The translations under genes and the position numbers were made by a program. Shown piece after piece: positions 1 through 7,666 of a DNA stretch of 35,528 nt. Positions within the stretch are counted from its first letter, which is position 1, and each line of letters begins with the position of its first letter. The DNA is from Roseisalinus antarcticus (lineage in GTDB: Bacteria; Pseudomonadota; Alphaproteobacteria; Rhodobacterales; Rhodobacteraceae), in assembly GCF_900172355.1 (NCBI RefSeq), contig NZ_FWFZ01000034.1:1-35528 (forward strand). The letters are read 5' to 3'. Below the pieces are notes generated by a model, which was not told where the DNA came from, made no database searches, and saw only the letters and a program-made list of their open reading frames with translations.

Positions 1-145
1 GGGCCTTGGCGGCCTTGTCGCGTTTGAGCCGCGCATCGATCTCGTGCTGCAGGATGGCCAGCAGTTCGACCGGCAAGGCCGCGATCTCGGCCGCGCTGAG
101 CGCCTGGAGATCATCCGGCGTGGGGGTGTTTTCTGAAAACGGCAT
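1..145 (-). CDS. small hypothetical protein, C-terminus cut by window edge
   Basis: Reading leftwards from the ATG at 145, a frame stays open to the first base of the window (about 48 codons visible). It begins MPFSENTPTPDDLQALS and continues with a charged helical stretch (LLAILQHEIDARLKRDK). A strong AAGGAGG Shine-Dalgarno lies 8 bases before the ATG, which is the main reason to believe the gene. It is the last visible member of a minus-strand run with the genes at 189-539 and 558-818. I do not recognise the family. It looks cytoplasmic, with no signal peptide or membrane segment. Confidence 0.6.
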   Translation of the reverse strand, partial: MPFSENTPTPDDLQALSAAEIAALPVELLAILQHEIDARLKRDKAAKA

Positions 146-188
146 ATTTGTGCCTCCTTGGTTTGCGTGTTGGGTCCGGAAGGGAGGG

Positions 189-539
189 TCACGCCGCCTG
201 CGCGTCGAGCAGCAGCGCGGACAGCGATGCGGTGGCGGCCTTCGGCCTGGGGCGGGCGACGGCGATGTAGGCGAACCGATCTGTGTCGATGCGCTCCTGC
301 ACCAGGTGCACGAGGCCCTGTTCGGCGGCCCAGAAGGCGCGGCTTCCCAGCTTGGCCAGTTCGACGCGCTGCGCATCCGGCAGGTGCGAGATCGCCGGAA
401 AGGTATCGAGCACCAGAAAGCCGCGATGGTATTCCAGCCGGTCGCCGGGAACGGCCTGCGCCACCCATGCGCAGAACTCGATCTCGGACAGCGGTCGACT
501 GGCGCGAACCGTAATAAAGGGTGTGGTTCCCATGAACAT
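189..539 (-). CDS. conserved-looking hypothetical protein, 116 aa
   Basis: The 116-residue product starts MFMGTTPFITVRASRPLS, preceded by a near-perfect AAGGAGG five bases from the ATG. The sequence looks like a compact soluble alpha/beta protein (segments GDRLEYHRGFLVLD, LVHLVQERIDTDRFAYIAV) with no signal peptide or TM helix. It lies 18 bases downstream of the 86-residue gene at 558-818 and 43 bases before the next small gene, so the three are probably co-transcribed. Small proteins of this kind are often found near integrative elements in alphaproteobacteria, but I cannot name a family or function. Confidence 0.65.
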   Translation of the reverse strand: MFMGTTPFITVRASRPLSEIEFCAWVAQAVPGDRLEYHRGFLVLDTFPAISHLPDAQRVELAKLGSRAFWAAEQGLVHLVQERIDTDRFAYIAVARPRPKAATASLSALLLDAQAA

Positions 540-557
540 GATCTCCTCCTTTTCCCT

Positions 558-818
558 CTACTCAGGCCGCTGCTGCATCGTCCCAGCGGGGACCGAGGCC
601 GCTTCGGTGTCTTGGTTTGAGGCGTTGTGCTGCTCGTCCGGCTGACCCGTGTCAGCGTCGGCGTAGACCGCCACGAGAGGCGTCCCGTCCTGATGGGAAC
701 CGGCATTTTCGATGCGGTAGGCACGCTGGTTCTTCAGGATTTCCGGCAACTCCCAGCGGCGGTAGAGGCCGGGGATGCGCTTGAGGTCTGCGGACAAGAG
801 GTCGGCTTTGCTGATCAT
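558..818 (-). CDS. small hypothetical protein, 86 aa
   Basis: An 86-residue soluble protein beginning MISKADLLSADLKRIPGLYR. The N-terminal 40 residues look folded (RRWELPEILKNQRAYRIENAG), while the C-terminal half is polar, acidic and probably disordered (QDTEAASVPAGTMQQ). The Shine-Dalgarno is weak, so the start is less certain than for its downstream neighbours. It belongs to the same minus-strand run of small genes and lies 84 bases beyond the stop of the sigma-like regulator at 903-1625, which may control or share its transcript. Family not recognised. Confidence 0.55.
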   Translation of the reverse strand: MISKADLLSADLKRIPGLYRRWELPEILKNQRAYRIENAGSHQDGTPLVAVYADADTGQPDEQHNASNQDTEAASVPAGTMQQRPE

Positions 819-902
819 GCTGGTCGACTTTCGGTTTGAGTGGGGCGCGCGGTGGCGTCTGAATGGGAAAAGCCACCGCGCCGCAGGGATCGGGACATCC
901 GG

Positions 903-1625
903 TCAGCGAAATTCTTGCAGGACGTCGCGCAGACGCCGGGTCGCCCGCTGATAGCGTTTGCGCGTCGCCGCCTCGGACAGCCCCATCTCGGATGCGACCT
1001 CAGCCTGGGAGAAACCGTCGATGGCCACACGGATCACCAGATCCGCATCCGTGCCGATGATGCGGACCAGATCGCCGTGGAGCAGTCCGGGGCTGGCAGT
1101 GGCCTGTGACACTCCCCCGTCAATCGGGATATCGTCCGTATCGGTCTCGCTGCGCAGGTACTGGTGCCGGTCCTCGCGCTGACGCGTTCTGATCAGGTCG
1201 CGCTCGATGTTCCGCAGGATGGTTGCCGCGATCCAGTTGACCCGCCGCAGGTCCAATCCCCGAATGGTTTCCGAGGCCCGTGCGAGGATTTCGGATGCAA
1301 CCTCATCGCCGGTGCCGATCCTGCGCCAGATCGATCTGCGCCGAACGGCATCCAGCCCCGGCCAGAGCGCCAGCAGCATAAGCGTCAGGGCACAATCGGA
1401 GGCCGCGCCGCCGGACTGCGCGGCCGTGACCAGTGCAACCAGCAACCGATTTTTGTCGTCTGGCGCACGGCAACCGACGTGCAGCGTGTCCAGCACTGCG
1501 GCCGGATCAGCGAAATGCGCGAGCGGCCCGCTGCTGCGCCGGAGATCATCGAAGGTGTGTTGAAAAACAAGAGTTGAAGAAGAAAACATGAGGTGATCAC
1601 GGATCTCGTGCCACGCGATAGACAT
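903..1625 (-). CDS. sigma-70-like / helix-turn-helix regulator
   Basis: A 240-residue protein whose last ~55 residues read as sigma factor region 4: VIRVAIDGFSQAEVASEM followed by GLSEAATRKRYQRATRRL, i.e. a helix-turn-helix and an arginine-rich recognition helix that would contact -35 DNA. The middle (WIAATILRNIERDLIRTRQR) resembles the region-2 helix pattern but is degenerate, and the first ~100 residues match nothing I know. It may be an ECF-like sigma factor or a phage-type regulator built on a sigma fold. A 27-base hairpin ends one base before the ATG at 1625 (see 1627-1653), suggesting translational control. It heads a run of small minus-strand genes. Function as a transcription initiator is inferred from region 4 only. 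Confidence 0.65.
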   Translation of the reverse strand: MSIAWHEIRDHLMFSSSTLVFQHTFDDLRRSSGPLAHFADPAAVLDTLHVGCRAPDDKNRLLVALVTAAQSGGAASDCALTLMLLALWPGLDAVRRRSIWRRIGTGDEVASEILARASETIRGLDLRRVNWIAATILRNIERDLIRTRQREDRHQYLRSETDTDDIPIDGGVSQATASPGLLHGDLVRIIGTDADLVIRVAIDGFSQAEVASEMGLSEAATRKRYQRATRRLRDVLQEFR

Positions 1626-1626
1626 T

Positions 1627-1653
1627 GGACGCCTGCCTTGCGGCCAGGCGTCC
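1627..1653 (-). promoter_or_regulatory. hairpin immediately upstream of the sigma-like start codon
   Basis: GGACGCCTG and CAGGCGTCC form a perfect 9-bp inverted repeat around a 9-base loop. Read on the minus strand the stem ends one base before the ATG of the regulator, so it covers the position where a ribosome binding site should lie. Read on the plus strand it is followed by AGCGCCTTTTT and could instead terminate transcripts entering from the left. Which direction matters is not determined by sequence alone. Confidence 0.5.
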
Positions 1654-1723
1654 AGCGCCTTTTTGTGGCCAGGTCAGGACGTCGTGCGTCTCTGCGATTT
1701 CAGGAAAAGGTGAGATGCGCGCC

Positions 1724-1969
1724 TTAGCGCGCGGGTGATGTCGCCTGGTTCAGCGTCCCGCAGCCGCGGCAGGTGGCCACGACCGGAAAGCCCACGAAAT
1801 ACTCGTGCCCCCGCGCGAAACGCAGATGCATGCGGCCGTCCCGGCAGACGCCGAGCAGCTTGTTACAGCGCGTGCAGCGCCATTCCGGGCTCAAAGGGGT
1901 GGGTTTTGATTTTGCGCCACCGGTCCAGCTGATCTGGGCTGGCTGGCGGGAAGTGTCGGGAGTCGGCAT
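1724..1969 (-). CDS. Com-like zinc-finger protein
   Basis: An 81-residue protein with two cysteine pairs: RCTRCNKLLGVCRDGRM in the middle and ATCRGCGTLN near the C-terminus. The first motif closely follows the RCxxCNKLL signature of the Mu Com family, small zinc-binding proteins; Mu Com activates translation of the mom DNA-modification gene by opening an RNA structure. AGGAG lies 7 bases before the ATG at 1969. Compared with Mu Com it has a basic, proline-rich N-terminal extension (~30 residues). No mom-like gene is visible in the window, although the hairpin at 1627-1653 just downstream is the kind of structure a Com protein could act on. Role inferred from the family. Confidence 0.65.
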   Translation of the reverse strand: MPTPDTSRQPAQISWTGGAKSKPTPLSPEWRCTRCNKLLGVCRDGRMHLRFARGHEYFVGFPVVATCRGCGTLNQATSPAR

Positions 1970-2048
1970 GGAATGCTCCTCTGATGAGTGAGCCTTTCCA
2001 ATAATCAGCGGTTTGTTAGACCGTCTCGCACGACATGTTAGACCGGCG

Positions 2049-4265
2049 TTAGACGGGGGCTTCTATCGGCGTATCAACGACCAAGCGCCAGTAGCCACGT
2101 TTGGCACCTTTGCTGATGTAATTGTTCAGTATGCTCTCCCATGCTGCCTTCCGGAAAGCTTGCTGGGGGCTTCGTGAACCCAACCCATCCATCAGCTCCT
2201 TGACCTGCTTATCGGGGCTGCCAGCCTTGTTCGCGTCCACGAGACGTTCGAAAATCGTGATCTGATCGGCGCCAACGAGAGCCAGTGCATCCTTGCCCGG
2301 CACGTGCAGCGTCGCCGATTGTTTGCCAGACCGAAGCACTTGCGGTGTCGCACCGCCGCGCGCGAGTGAGAAGTTGTTGCGGAACGCGAGCTCCAGACCA
2401 TCACGCGCGAGCACGATCTCCGCTTCCTCCGGCGACAGATTCGACAATAGGGGCACTACTACATTCGGCCCGAGGTGTGACGGCATCTCTGTACTTGCAG
2501 CCAGCACGATCCCGACACCGGCCTGGTTTCGCGCCCGCAGGGCCAGATCCAACCTTTCCAGAGTCTTCAGGTCGTAGAGACGCCGCCCGAAATACACGGG
2601 CACCTCGGCCCCACCGATCTGCATTGCGCCAAGAAGAGTCAGATCAGGATCGAGGATTTGCGATGCACGCTTGGTCAACAACGGCTTGATCAGCAATACG
2701 ACCGTCTCGTGCAGCCATTGCCGGTTAATCTCATACATTTCCAGATCGGACGCTGGCCGCTCGCCTCCGTCCTCCCCGAACGCGCCCTCGGTCCGGACCA
2801 TCCCTTCTCTTGCAGATGGCTTGATCACAGCTTCGCCGCCCACATCATCGTCATCGATCAGCACGACATCCTGTCGGCCGCGACGCTCCAGCAGGCCGCC
2901 TTGGATAAGGCGATCAGGGTCCAGACCCAGTTCGCGCAGGTATGCCCCGCTGACCTCGTCCTCGGTTCGGTCGTGGAGATCGATCAGCTGCGGGAACATC
3001 GCCCGCAGATCATTCGGGTCGATCTGCTGAAAGGCGCTCAGAATTCCCCACGCATCGAGCAGTGCAAACCCGAGGTTGCGTTCTTCAGGATCCTTGTTGC
3101 TTTGGAGATTGCAGCTCTTTGTGCCAGAGATCGTGATGTTGAGTGTGCGCTCTTTTTCATCGCCGACCCGGTTGTAGGAGATTGCGATCCCAATTCGGCT
3201 GAAACCGTCCGCGCGGCGGAAGATATTGTTGGGCCTCAAATAGCGATCGGCCACATCCACTATGTCGTCGTCGACCGCGACCTTGAGCAGCAGCTTTCGG
3301 CTCCATGTGCCAAGCCGGACTTCCGCCTCGAGCACGCGGGCGAATTTAATCTCGTAGCCATCGATTCTGGGGACATCCAGCCGCAGCGATGAGCGGAATC
3401 GCGAGAGATTGTAGCGCTTCCAGGTCAACGGCTTCTGAGAAACGTCATGGCCAAGTGCGATCTCGGCAAACGATCCGGCAACCTCCTGGCGAACGACGGG
3501 GCTATCCGCGCAGACCTCGATCTGGCGCATTGACGGCGTGTAAATGAGTGTCGCCTCATTCGGCGGCCGGAAGTAGATGGTGCCCCGCCGCCCGTCGTCC
3601 CGGTGGTCATATACGCTCGAAAGCGGCCCGCCGTGCCGCACGATCAGCATGATCGATGCAGGGTGCGCAGTCGTAGCAGGCAGATCGAGCGCCTTGACCG
3701 TGCAGTTGGTCTTGAGTTCAAGGACCTTCGTGATTTTGGCCGCCAATGCCATTTCGTCGATGGATCCCGAATCGAGCGCGACAGCCTTTTCAAGTTCCAC
3801 TTCGAAAGCATCGTAAAGCTTGCCGTAATCCCTGAATTGCCGGGCGAAATGAAAACTCTCGGCATCCTCGAAAGTTTGGCGTGCGTTCAGAAACGCCCAG
3901 ATGCTTCTGCAGAGTGGATCAGGTTGTGAATTGATTTCCCGAACTTGCTCTTCGCTGAACTGCTTATCGACAATCGTAGTAAGGGATGTAATGCCCTTGC
4001 TGTCTGCAAGAGCACGGATCCTGCGACAGCGCTGCTCGGCGGGCCGCAATTCGTCAGGATCGAATTCTGACAGGATTTCAATGATCTCTTGCCGAAATGC
4101 ATTGATGCTTTCGTCGTCAAGTGGATTTGGAACTTCCTCGGGCAGATTGAACTCAGGCTCGTTTTCACCTTCCCGAACGGCAAGCACGGCGCGCGCAAGG
4201 TCAATTCGTGCGTCCTCGATAAGACCGTGAGTATGGGGACCGACCGGAATTGCTTTGCGCGCCAT
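2049..4265 (-). CDS. large unrecognised protein, 738 aa
   Basis: A 738-residue soluble protein with no signal peptide or TM helix. The start at 4265 (MARKAIPVGPHTHGL) has GAGGTGA 5 bases upstream. The N-terminal ~170 residues are acidic and helical. A central beta-rich region (~200-420) is followed by an acidic stretch (IDDDDVGGEA, ~470) and a C-terminal alpha/beta region with a possible pocket segment (GAEVPVYFGRRLYDL, GIVLAASTEMPSHLG). I see no Walker, nuclease or methylase motif. The gene is divergent from the serine recombinase module with ~195 bases between, a position typical of cargo or regulators of such elements. It looks less GC-rich than its neighbours. A defence or element-maintenance role is possible but unsupported. 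Confidence 0.75.
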   Translation of the reverse strand: MARKAIPVGPHTHGLIEDARIDLARAVLAVREGENEPEFNLPEEVPNPLDDESINAFRQEIIEILSEFDPDELRPAEQRCRRIRALADSKGITSLTTIVDKQFSEEQVREINSQPDPLCRSIWAFLNARQTFEDAESFHFARQFRDYGKLYDAFEVELEKAVALDSGSIDEMALAAKITKVLELKTNCTVKALDLPATTAHPASIMLIVRHGGPLSSVYDHRDDGRRGTIYFRPPNEATLIYTPSMRQIEVCADSPVVRQEVAGSFAEIALGHDVSQKPLTWKRYNLSRFRSSLRLDVPRIDGYEIKFARVLEAEVRLGTWSRKLLLKVAVDDDIVDVADRYLRPNNIFRRADGFSRIGIAISYNRVGDEKERTLNITISGTKSCNLQSNKDPEERNLGFALLDAWGILSAFQQIDPNDLRAMFPQLIDLHDRTEDEVSGAYLRELGLDPDRLIQGGLLERRGRQDVVLIDDDDVGGEAVIKPSAREGMVRTEGAFGEDGGERPASDLEMYEINRQWLHETVVLLIKPLLTKRASQILDPDLTLLGAMQIGGAEVPVYFGRRLYDLKTLERLDLALRARNQAGVGIVLAASTEMPSHLGPNVVVPLLSNLSPEEAEIVLARDGLELAFRNNFSLARGGATPQVLRSGKQSATLHVPGKDALALVGADQITIFERLVDANKAGSPDKQVKELMDGLGSRSPQQAFRKAAWESILNNYISKGAKRGYWRLVVDTPIEAPV

Positions 4266-4460
4266 GAAATCACCTCAACGAATGTTTGCTCTCTATCTGA
4301 TTCAACCTCCGATAATCGTTGACGGAACTTTCCTCCGCAAGGGGCGATGTTCTCTACTTGTTCGTTTTCATTGACTGCCTTAGAGCGCGGCATGTCCCAC
4401 ATGAAGCTCGCAGGTGGCTTTTGATTGGTAACGACAACACCAATCACGGTTGCCCGAGAC

Positions 4461-4664
4461 ATGAAACGACCCAATCCACTCCCACCCAATCAGATGACCC
4501 CAGCAGAACGCCGTGCCGACCTGTGTGGGCTGCTGGCTCTCGGGTTGGTTCGCCTACGGATGCGGGACCGGGCGGAAGTATCAGGCGATGCTGAAGAAAG
4601 TTGCCTACACTATCCGGACGACCAATGGCGTCATGCAACTCCAACTCACCGGAGAAACGCATGA
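4461..4664 (+). CDS. small protein at head of recombinase module, 67 aa
   Basis: A 67-residue protein starting MKRPNPLPPNQMTPAERRAD, with the core ADLCGLLALGLVRLRMRDRA. It begins at the ATG at 4461 (an inner ATG at 4494 is possible) and its TGA overlaps the ATG of the DUF2924 gene in an ATGA junction at 4661-4664, so the two are translationally coupled. From memory, very similar small proteins of the MTPAERR type precede DUF2924/recombinase pairs in many alphaproteobacteria. No biochemical role is known to me. It lies only 195 bases from the divergent 738-residue gene, so both promoters must be in that gap. Confidence 0.65.
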   Translation: MKRPNPLPPNQMTPAERRADLCGLLALGLVRLRMRDRAEVSGDAEESCLHYPDDQWRHATPTHRRNA

Positions 4665-5113
4665 CCAAACAAGATCCTATTCCCGCCCGCCTGGCAGCGC
4701 TGAAGACAACGTCAACGCCAGAGCTGAAGCAGCAATGGCGCGATCTCTTCGACATCGAGCCGCCCCCGTTCAATCGTCGCTATCTCGAAAGCCGACTGGC
4801 CTACCGGATCCAGGAACTCGCCTATGGCGGGCTGAAACCGGAAACGGTGAAACGGCTGGAAGCCCTCGGCGAACAGCTCGACGGTGGCGACCGCAAGAAG
4901 AGCCGCATCCGCGCTGACCTGAAACCTATCATCGGCACACGGTTGATCCGCGATTGGCAGGGTATCGAACAGATCGTCACCGTCACCACCGACGGGTTTG
5001 AGTGGCAGGGAAAGCCTTACAAATCGCTGTCGGCCATCGCCCGCGCCATCACAGGCACGCGCTGGAACGGCTGGGTGTTCTTCGGGCTGAAAAATCACCG
5101 GAGGGGCGCATGA
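4661..5113 (+). CDS. DUF2924 family protein
   Basis: A 150-residue protein matching DUF2924 in length and layout: an N-terminal helical segment (LKQQWRDLFDIEPPPFNRRY, LESRLAYRIQELAYGG) and a C-terminal small beta domain with WQGKPYKSLSAIARAITGTR and WNGWVFFGL, the most recognisable part of the family, which resembles the RAMA/DUF4357-type nucleic-acid-associated fold. It is coupled by ATGA overlaps to the small gene upstream and to the recombinase downstream (5110-5113). By context DUF2924 proteins are thought to be accessory factors of the adjacent large serine recombinase, but the role is unproven. The start at 4661 is fixed by the overlap; an in-frame upstream ATG at 4601 has no comparable support. 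Confidence 0.85.
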   Translation: MTKQDPIPARLAALKTTSTPELKQQWRDLFDIEPPPFNRRYLESRLAYRIQELAYGGLKPETVKRLEALGEQLDGGDRKKSRIRADLKPIIGTRLIRDWQGIEQIVTVTTDGFEWQGKPYKSLSAIARAITGTRWNGWVFFGLKNHRRGA

Positions 5114-6417
5114 CCAAACCCATCGTCAGGAAACTGCGCTGCGCCGTCTATACTCGGAAATCTTCCGAGGAAGGGCTCGAGCAGGAATTCAACAGCCTCC
5201 ACGCTCAGCGCGAGGCGTGCGAGGCGTACATCGTCAGTCAGCGCTCAGAGGGCTGGGTGCTGGTCCGTGACCAATATGATGACGGGGGAATTTCCGGCGG
5301 AACGCTGGACCGCCCCGGCCTGAAACGGCTGCTCGCGGACGTCGAGGATGGCTTGGTCGACGTGGTCGTCGTGTACAAGATCGACCGGCTGTCGCGCTCA
5401 CTGATGGATTTCTCCAAACTGGTCGAGGTGTTTGACCGGAACGGGGTGACCTTCGTGTCCGTCACGCAGTCCTTCAACACCACGACTTCCATGGGACGGT
5501 TGACGCTGAACATCCTGCTCAGCTTTGCCCAGTTCGAGCGGGAGGTGACAGCGGAACGTATCCGCGACAAGGTGCGCGCCAGCCGGATGAAGGGCATGTG
5601 GATGGGCGGCGTGCCCCCGCTGGGTTATGAAGTGAAGAACCGGAAGCTCATCGTGAAGGAAGCCGATGCCGCCAATGTGCGTTGGATCTTCGCCCGGTTC
5701 GTTGAGATCGGCTCTGGCACGGAACTGGCCCGGGAATTGACCGCTCGGGGCGTCCAGACCAGCCGAGGCAACCGTATCGACAAGAAATACCTGTATCGCC
5801 TTTTGAACAACCGCGCCTACATCGGCGAGGCGGTCCACAAGGGCGACAGCTATCCCGGCGAGCATGACGCCATCATCGACCGCGCGGTTTGGGACAAGGT
5901 CCACGCCATCCTGACCGAAAGCCCGCGCAAGCGTGCCGCACGCACCCGCGCCGACACGCCTGCGCTGCTGAAAGGGCTGCTCTACGGCCCCGACGGGGCG
6001 GCCTTTTCGCCAACGCACACCCGCAAGGGTGGCAAGCTCTACCGATACTATGTCAGCCAGTCGGTGCTGAAACATGGTGCCGGGGCATGCCCGGTCGGCC
6101 GCGTACCAGCGGGGGAGATTGAGGCCGCTGTCATCGACCAGCTTCGCGTCGTCTTCCGCCAGCCTGAGATCATTGCGGGCACATGGAAAGCGGCCCGCTC
6201 GCAGGAGGGCGAGATCACCGAGGCCGACGCCCGTGACGCACTGACCCGCCTCGACCCGGTTTGGGATGAACTCTTCCCAGCGGAGCAGGCGCGCATCGTG
6301 GCGCTGCTGGTCGAGCGGATCGACATGGGCACCGATGGCCTCAATGTTCGCCTCCGGATGGACGGCCTGACCGGGTTGGCGCAAGAAATGATGGCTGATC
6401 TAGGAACGGCGGCATGA
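5110..6417 (+). CDS. large serine recombinase / site-specific integrase
   Basis: A 435-residue recombinase. The N-terminal resolvase catalytic domain shows CAVYTRKSSEEG with nucleophile Ser18 in the YxRxS motif, the YDDGGISGGTLDRPGL loop, VVYKIDRLSRS, and FEREVTAERIRDK leading to the long E-helix. The recombinase domain follows (GVPPLGYEV, VRWIFARFVEIGSG, then LYRLLNNRAYIGEAVHKG). The zinc-ribbon part (~290-340) is degenerate: the first CxxC-like pair is replaced (GPDGAAFSP) while CPVGRV is kept. At 435 residues it is shorter than phage integrases such as phiC31 (~600), with a reduced coiled-coil region. The ATG at 5110 is chosen because it forms an ATGA overlap with DUF2924. It probably moves or inverts the local element; attachment sites were not found. 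Confidence 0.95.
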   Translation: MTKPIVRKLRCAVYTRKSSEEGLEQEFNSLHAQREACEAYIVSQRSEGWVLVRDQYDDGGISGGTLDRPGLKRLLADVEDGLVDVVVVYKIDRLSRSLMDFSKLVEVFDRNGVTFVSVTQSFNTTTSMGRLTLNILLSFAQFEREVTAERIRDKVRASRMKGMWMGGVPPLGYEVKNRKLIVKEADAANVRWIFARFVEIGSGTELARELTARGVQTSRGNRIDKKYLYRLLNNRAYIGEAVHKGDSYPGEHDAIIDRAVWDKVHAILTESPRKRAARTRADTPALLKGLLYGPDGAAFSPTHTRKGGKLYRYYVSQSVLKHGAGACPVGRVPAGEIEAAVIDQLRVVFRQPEIIAGTWKAARSQEGEITEADARDALTRLDPVWDELFPAEQARIVALLVERIDMGTDGLNVRLRMDGLTGLAQEMMADLGTAA

Positions 6418-6797
6418 CCCGCGCGAAGCCAGTGCCGGAAACCGTGACAGTGCACATCCCGTTCCGCCTCGTGAAGCGCGGCGGGCGGAAGGAAATGCAG
6501 CTGCCGGACGGAGCATCGCAGCCGCGCAGGTCCGACAACACGATGGTCAAGGCGTTGGCACGAGCTTTCCGCTGGAAGCGTATGCTGGAATCGGATGAGT
6601 TCGATACCATCGCCGAACTGGCCGAGCGCGAGGGGATCGCCTCCTCCTACATGACCCGCGTTCTGAGGCTCACGCTGCTCGCGCCTAACATTGTTGAGGC
6701 GATCCTCGACGGACGACACAAGCCGGACTTGACGCTGGCGCGAGTCATGGAGCCGTTTCCTGCAATCTGGACGGGGCAAAAGGACCTGTTCGACTGA
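6414..6797 (+). CDS. helix-turn-helix protein of the recombinase module, 127 aa
   Basis: A 127-residue basic protein that follows the recombinase with an ATGA overlap (6414-6417). After a basic beta segment (TVHIPFRLVKRGGRKEMQLP) comes a helical region with a clear HTH: FDTIAELAEREGIASSYMTR followed by LRLTLLAPNIVEAILDG. This pattern recalls the ParB/KorB-type HTH, where AEREGIASSYMTRVLRLTLL would be the two DNA-contacting helices. It probably binds DNA at the recombinase target or represses the module. It is the last gene; the 224 bases to the convergent response regulator hold no gene or clear terminator. Confidence 0.8.
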   Translation: MTRAKPVPETVTVHIPFRLVKRGGRKEMQLPDGASQPRRSDNTMVKALARAFRWKRMLESDEFDTIAELAEREGIASSYMTRVLRLTLLAPNIVEAILDGRHKPDLTLARVMEPFPAIWTGQKDLFD

Positions 6798-7021
6798 CGT
6801 GAACGGCCCTCAGCCGACGCTCACCCTGCTTGGCTTGCTGACCCACACTGAAAGCTAAGTTTAGCGAAAGTTTGAAAGGAGCTTGAAACCGCTTCCAGTC
6901 TTCGACCGCCACTTGATTGACGACATTACTATCTCTGGTTTAATCCCAAATCCAAAGCTGTCGAGAATTTCGAGATGGGTTGCCGTTTCGGTCACCGCTA
7001 CGGCGCCCTTGGCTTGAGTGC

Positions 7022-7666
7022 CTAAAGCTGCGCTGATTGATCCAGAAGGCCTTCTCGGAGGGCAAACGCCAAAAGCTCCGCGACGGAATGGACGCCGAGC
7101 TTGGCCATCAGCCGAGTCCTGTGATTGTCCACGGTTTTCGCGCTGATCGAAAGGCGTTCTGCGATCGCGGCGTTTGAGCAGCCCTGAGCGATAAGGTGCA
7201 GAACTTGGCGCTCGCGGGCAGTCAGCACTTGGATTTCGGCTTCGCCTTCGAGGATGCCCGCCACGTCCCGGGCGATGAAGCGCCCGCCGCGCAGGATTGC
7301 CTCCAACCCGCGATGCATCACGTCCGGGTCACAGGATTTCAAGAACAGCCCGTCCACCCCGGCGTCGATCCATTCCGACAGGGTTCGCGCGGAGGTAAAA
7401 CCCGTGACCACGGCAATCCGGGTGTCGGGCGACCATCGGCGCACCTCGCCATAGACCTCCATCCCGCGCGACCGCGGCATGCCCGCGTCCAGCGTCATAA
7501 GGTCGGGCCGGATCTGACGCCCCAGCGCGATCGCCTCGAACCCGTCCGCCGCCTCTCCCGCGATCTCAGCGCCATCGATGCGGGAAATAATATCTTTGAG
7601 ACCCGACCGAACCAAGGCATGGTCGTCGGCGATTACGATTTTCCAGGGACCCGATGCAGGAACCAA
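7022..7666 (-). CDS. LuxR/NarL-type response regulator
   Basis: A two-domain transcription factor. The receiver domain begins WKIVIADDHALVRSGLKD (acidic pair DD), has the phospho-acceptor in LMTLDAGMPRSRGMEVYGEV, the Thr/Ser switch in VVTGFTSAR and the conserved lysine in DGLFLKSCDP. The C-terminal HTH is classic LuxR: LTARERQVLHLIAQGCSNAA followed by SISAKTVDNHRTRLMAKL. I place the start at the TTG at 7666, just before VPASGPWKIVI; an ATG at 7717 would add 17 residues of poor quality. Either start overlaps the divergent histidine kinase gene (ATG at 7654), so the two share coding DNA rather than an intergenic promoter. It is almost certainly the cognate regulator of that kinase. Confidence 0.9.
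   Translation of the reverse strand: MVPASGPWKIVIADDHALVRSGLKDIISRIDGAEIAGEAADGFEAIALGRQIRPDLMTLDAGMPRSRGMEVYGEVRRWSPDTRIAVVTGFTSARTLSEWIDAGVDGLFLKSCDPDVMHRGLEAILRGGRFIARDVAGILEGEAEIQVLTARERQVLHLIAQGCSNAAIAERLSISAKTVDNHRTRLMAKLGVHSVAELLAFALREGLLDQSAQL

Noticed and set aside
2658-3392. 244-residue plus-strand open frame
   Set aside because: Antisense to the 738-residue gene, which has the better ribosome binding site and full length.
5398-6384. 328-residue minus-strand open frame
   Set aside because: It is antisense to the clearly functional serine recombinase; long antisense frames are common in GC-rich DNA.
6836-7021. Open minus-strand frame without a start codon between recombinase module and response regulator
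   Set aside because: It reads somewhat protein-like for ~60 codons but has no start or ribosome binding site and overlaps the regulator's 3' end in another frame; possibly a gene remnant, not supportable.
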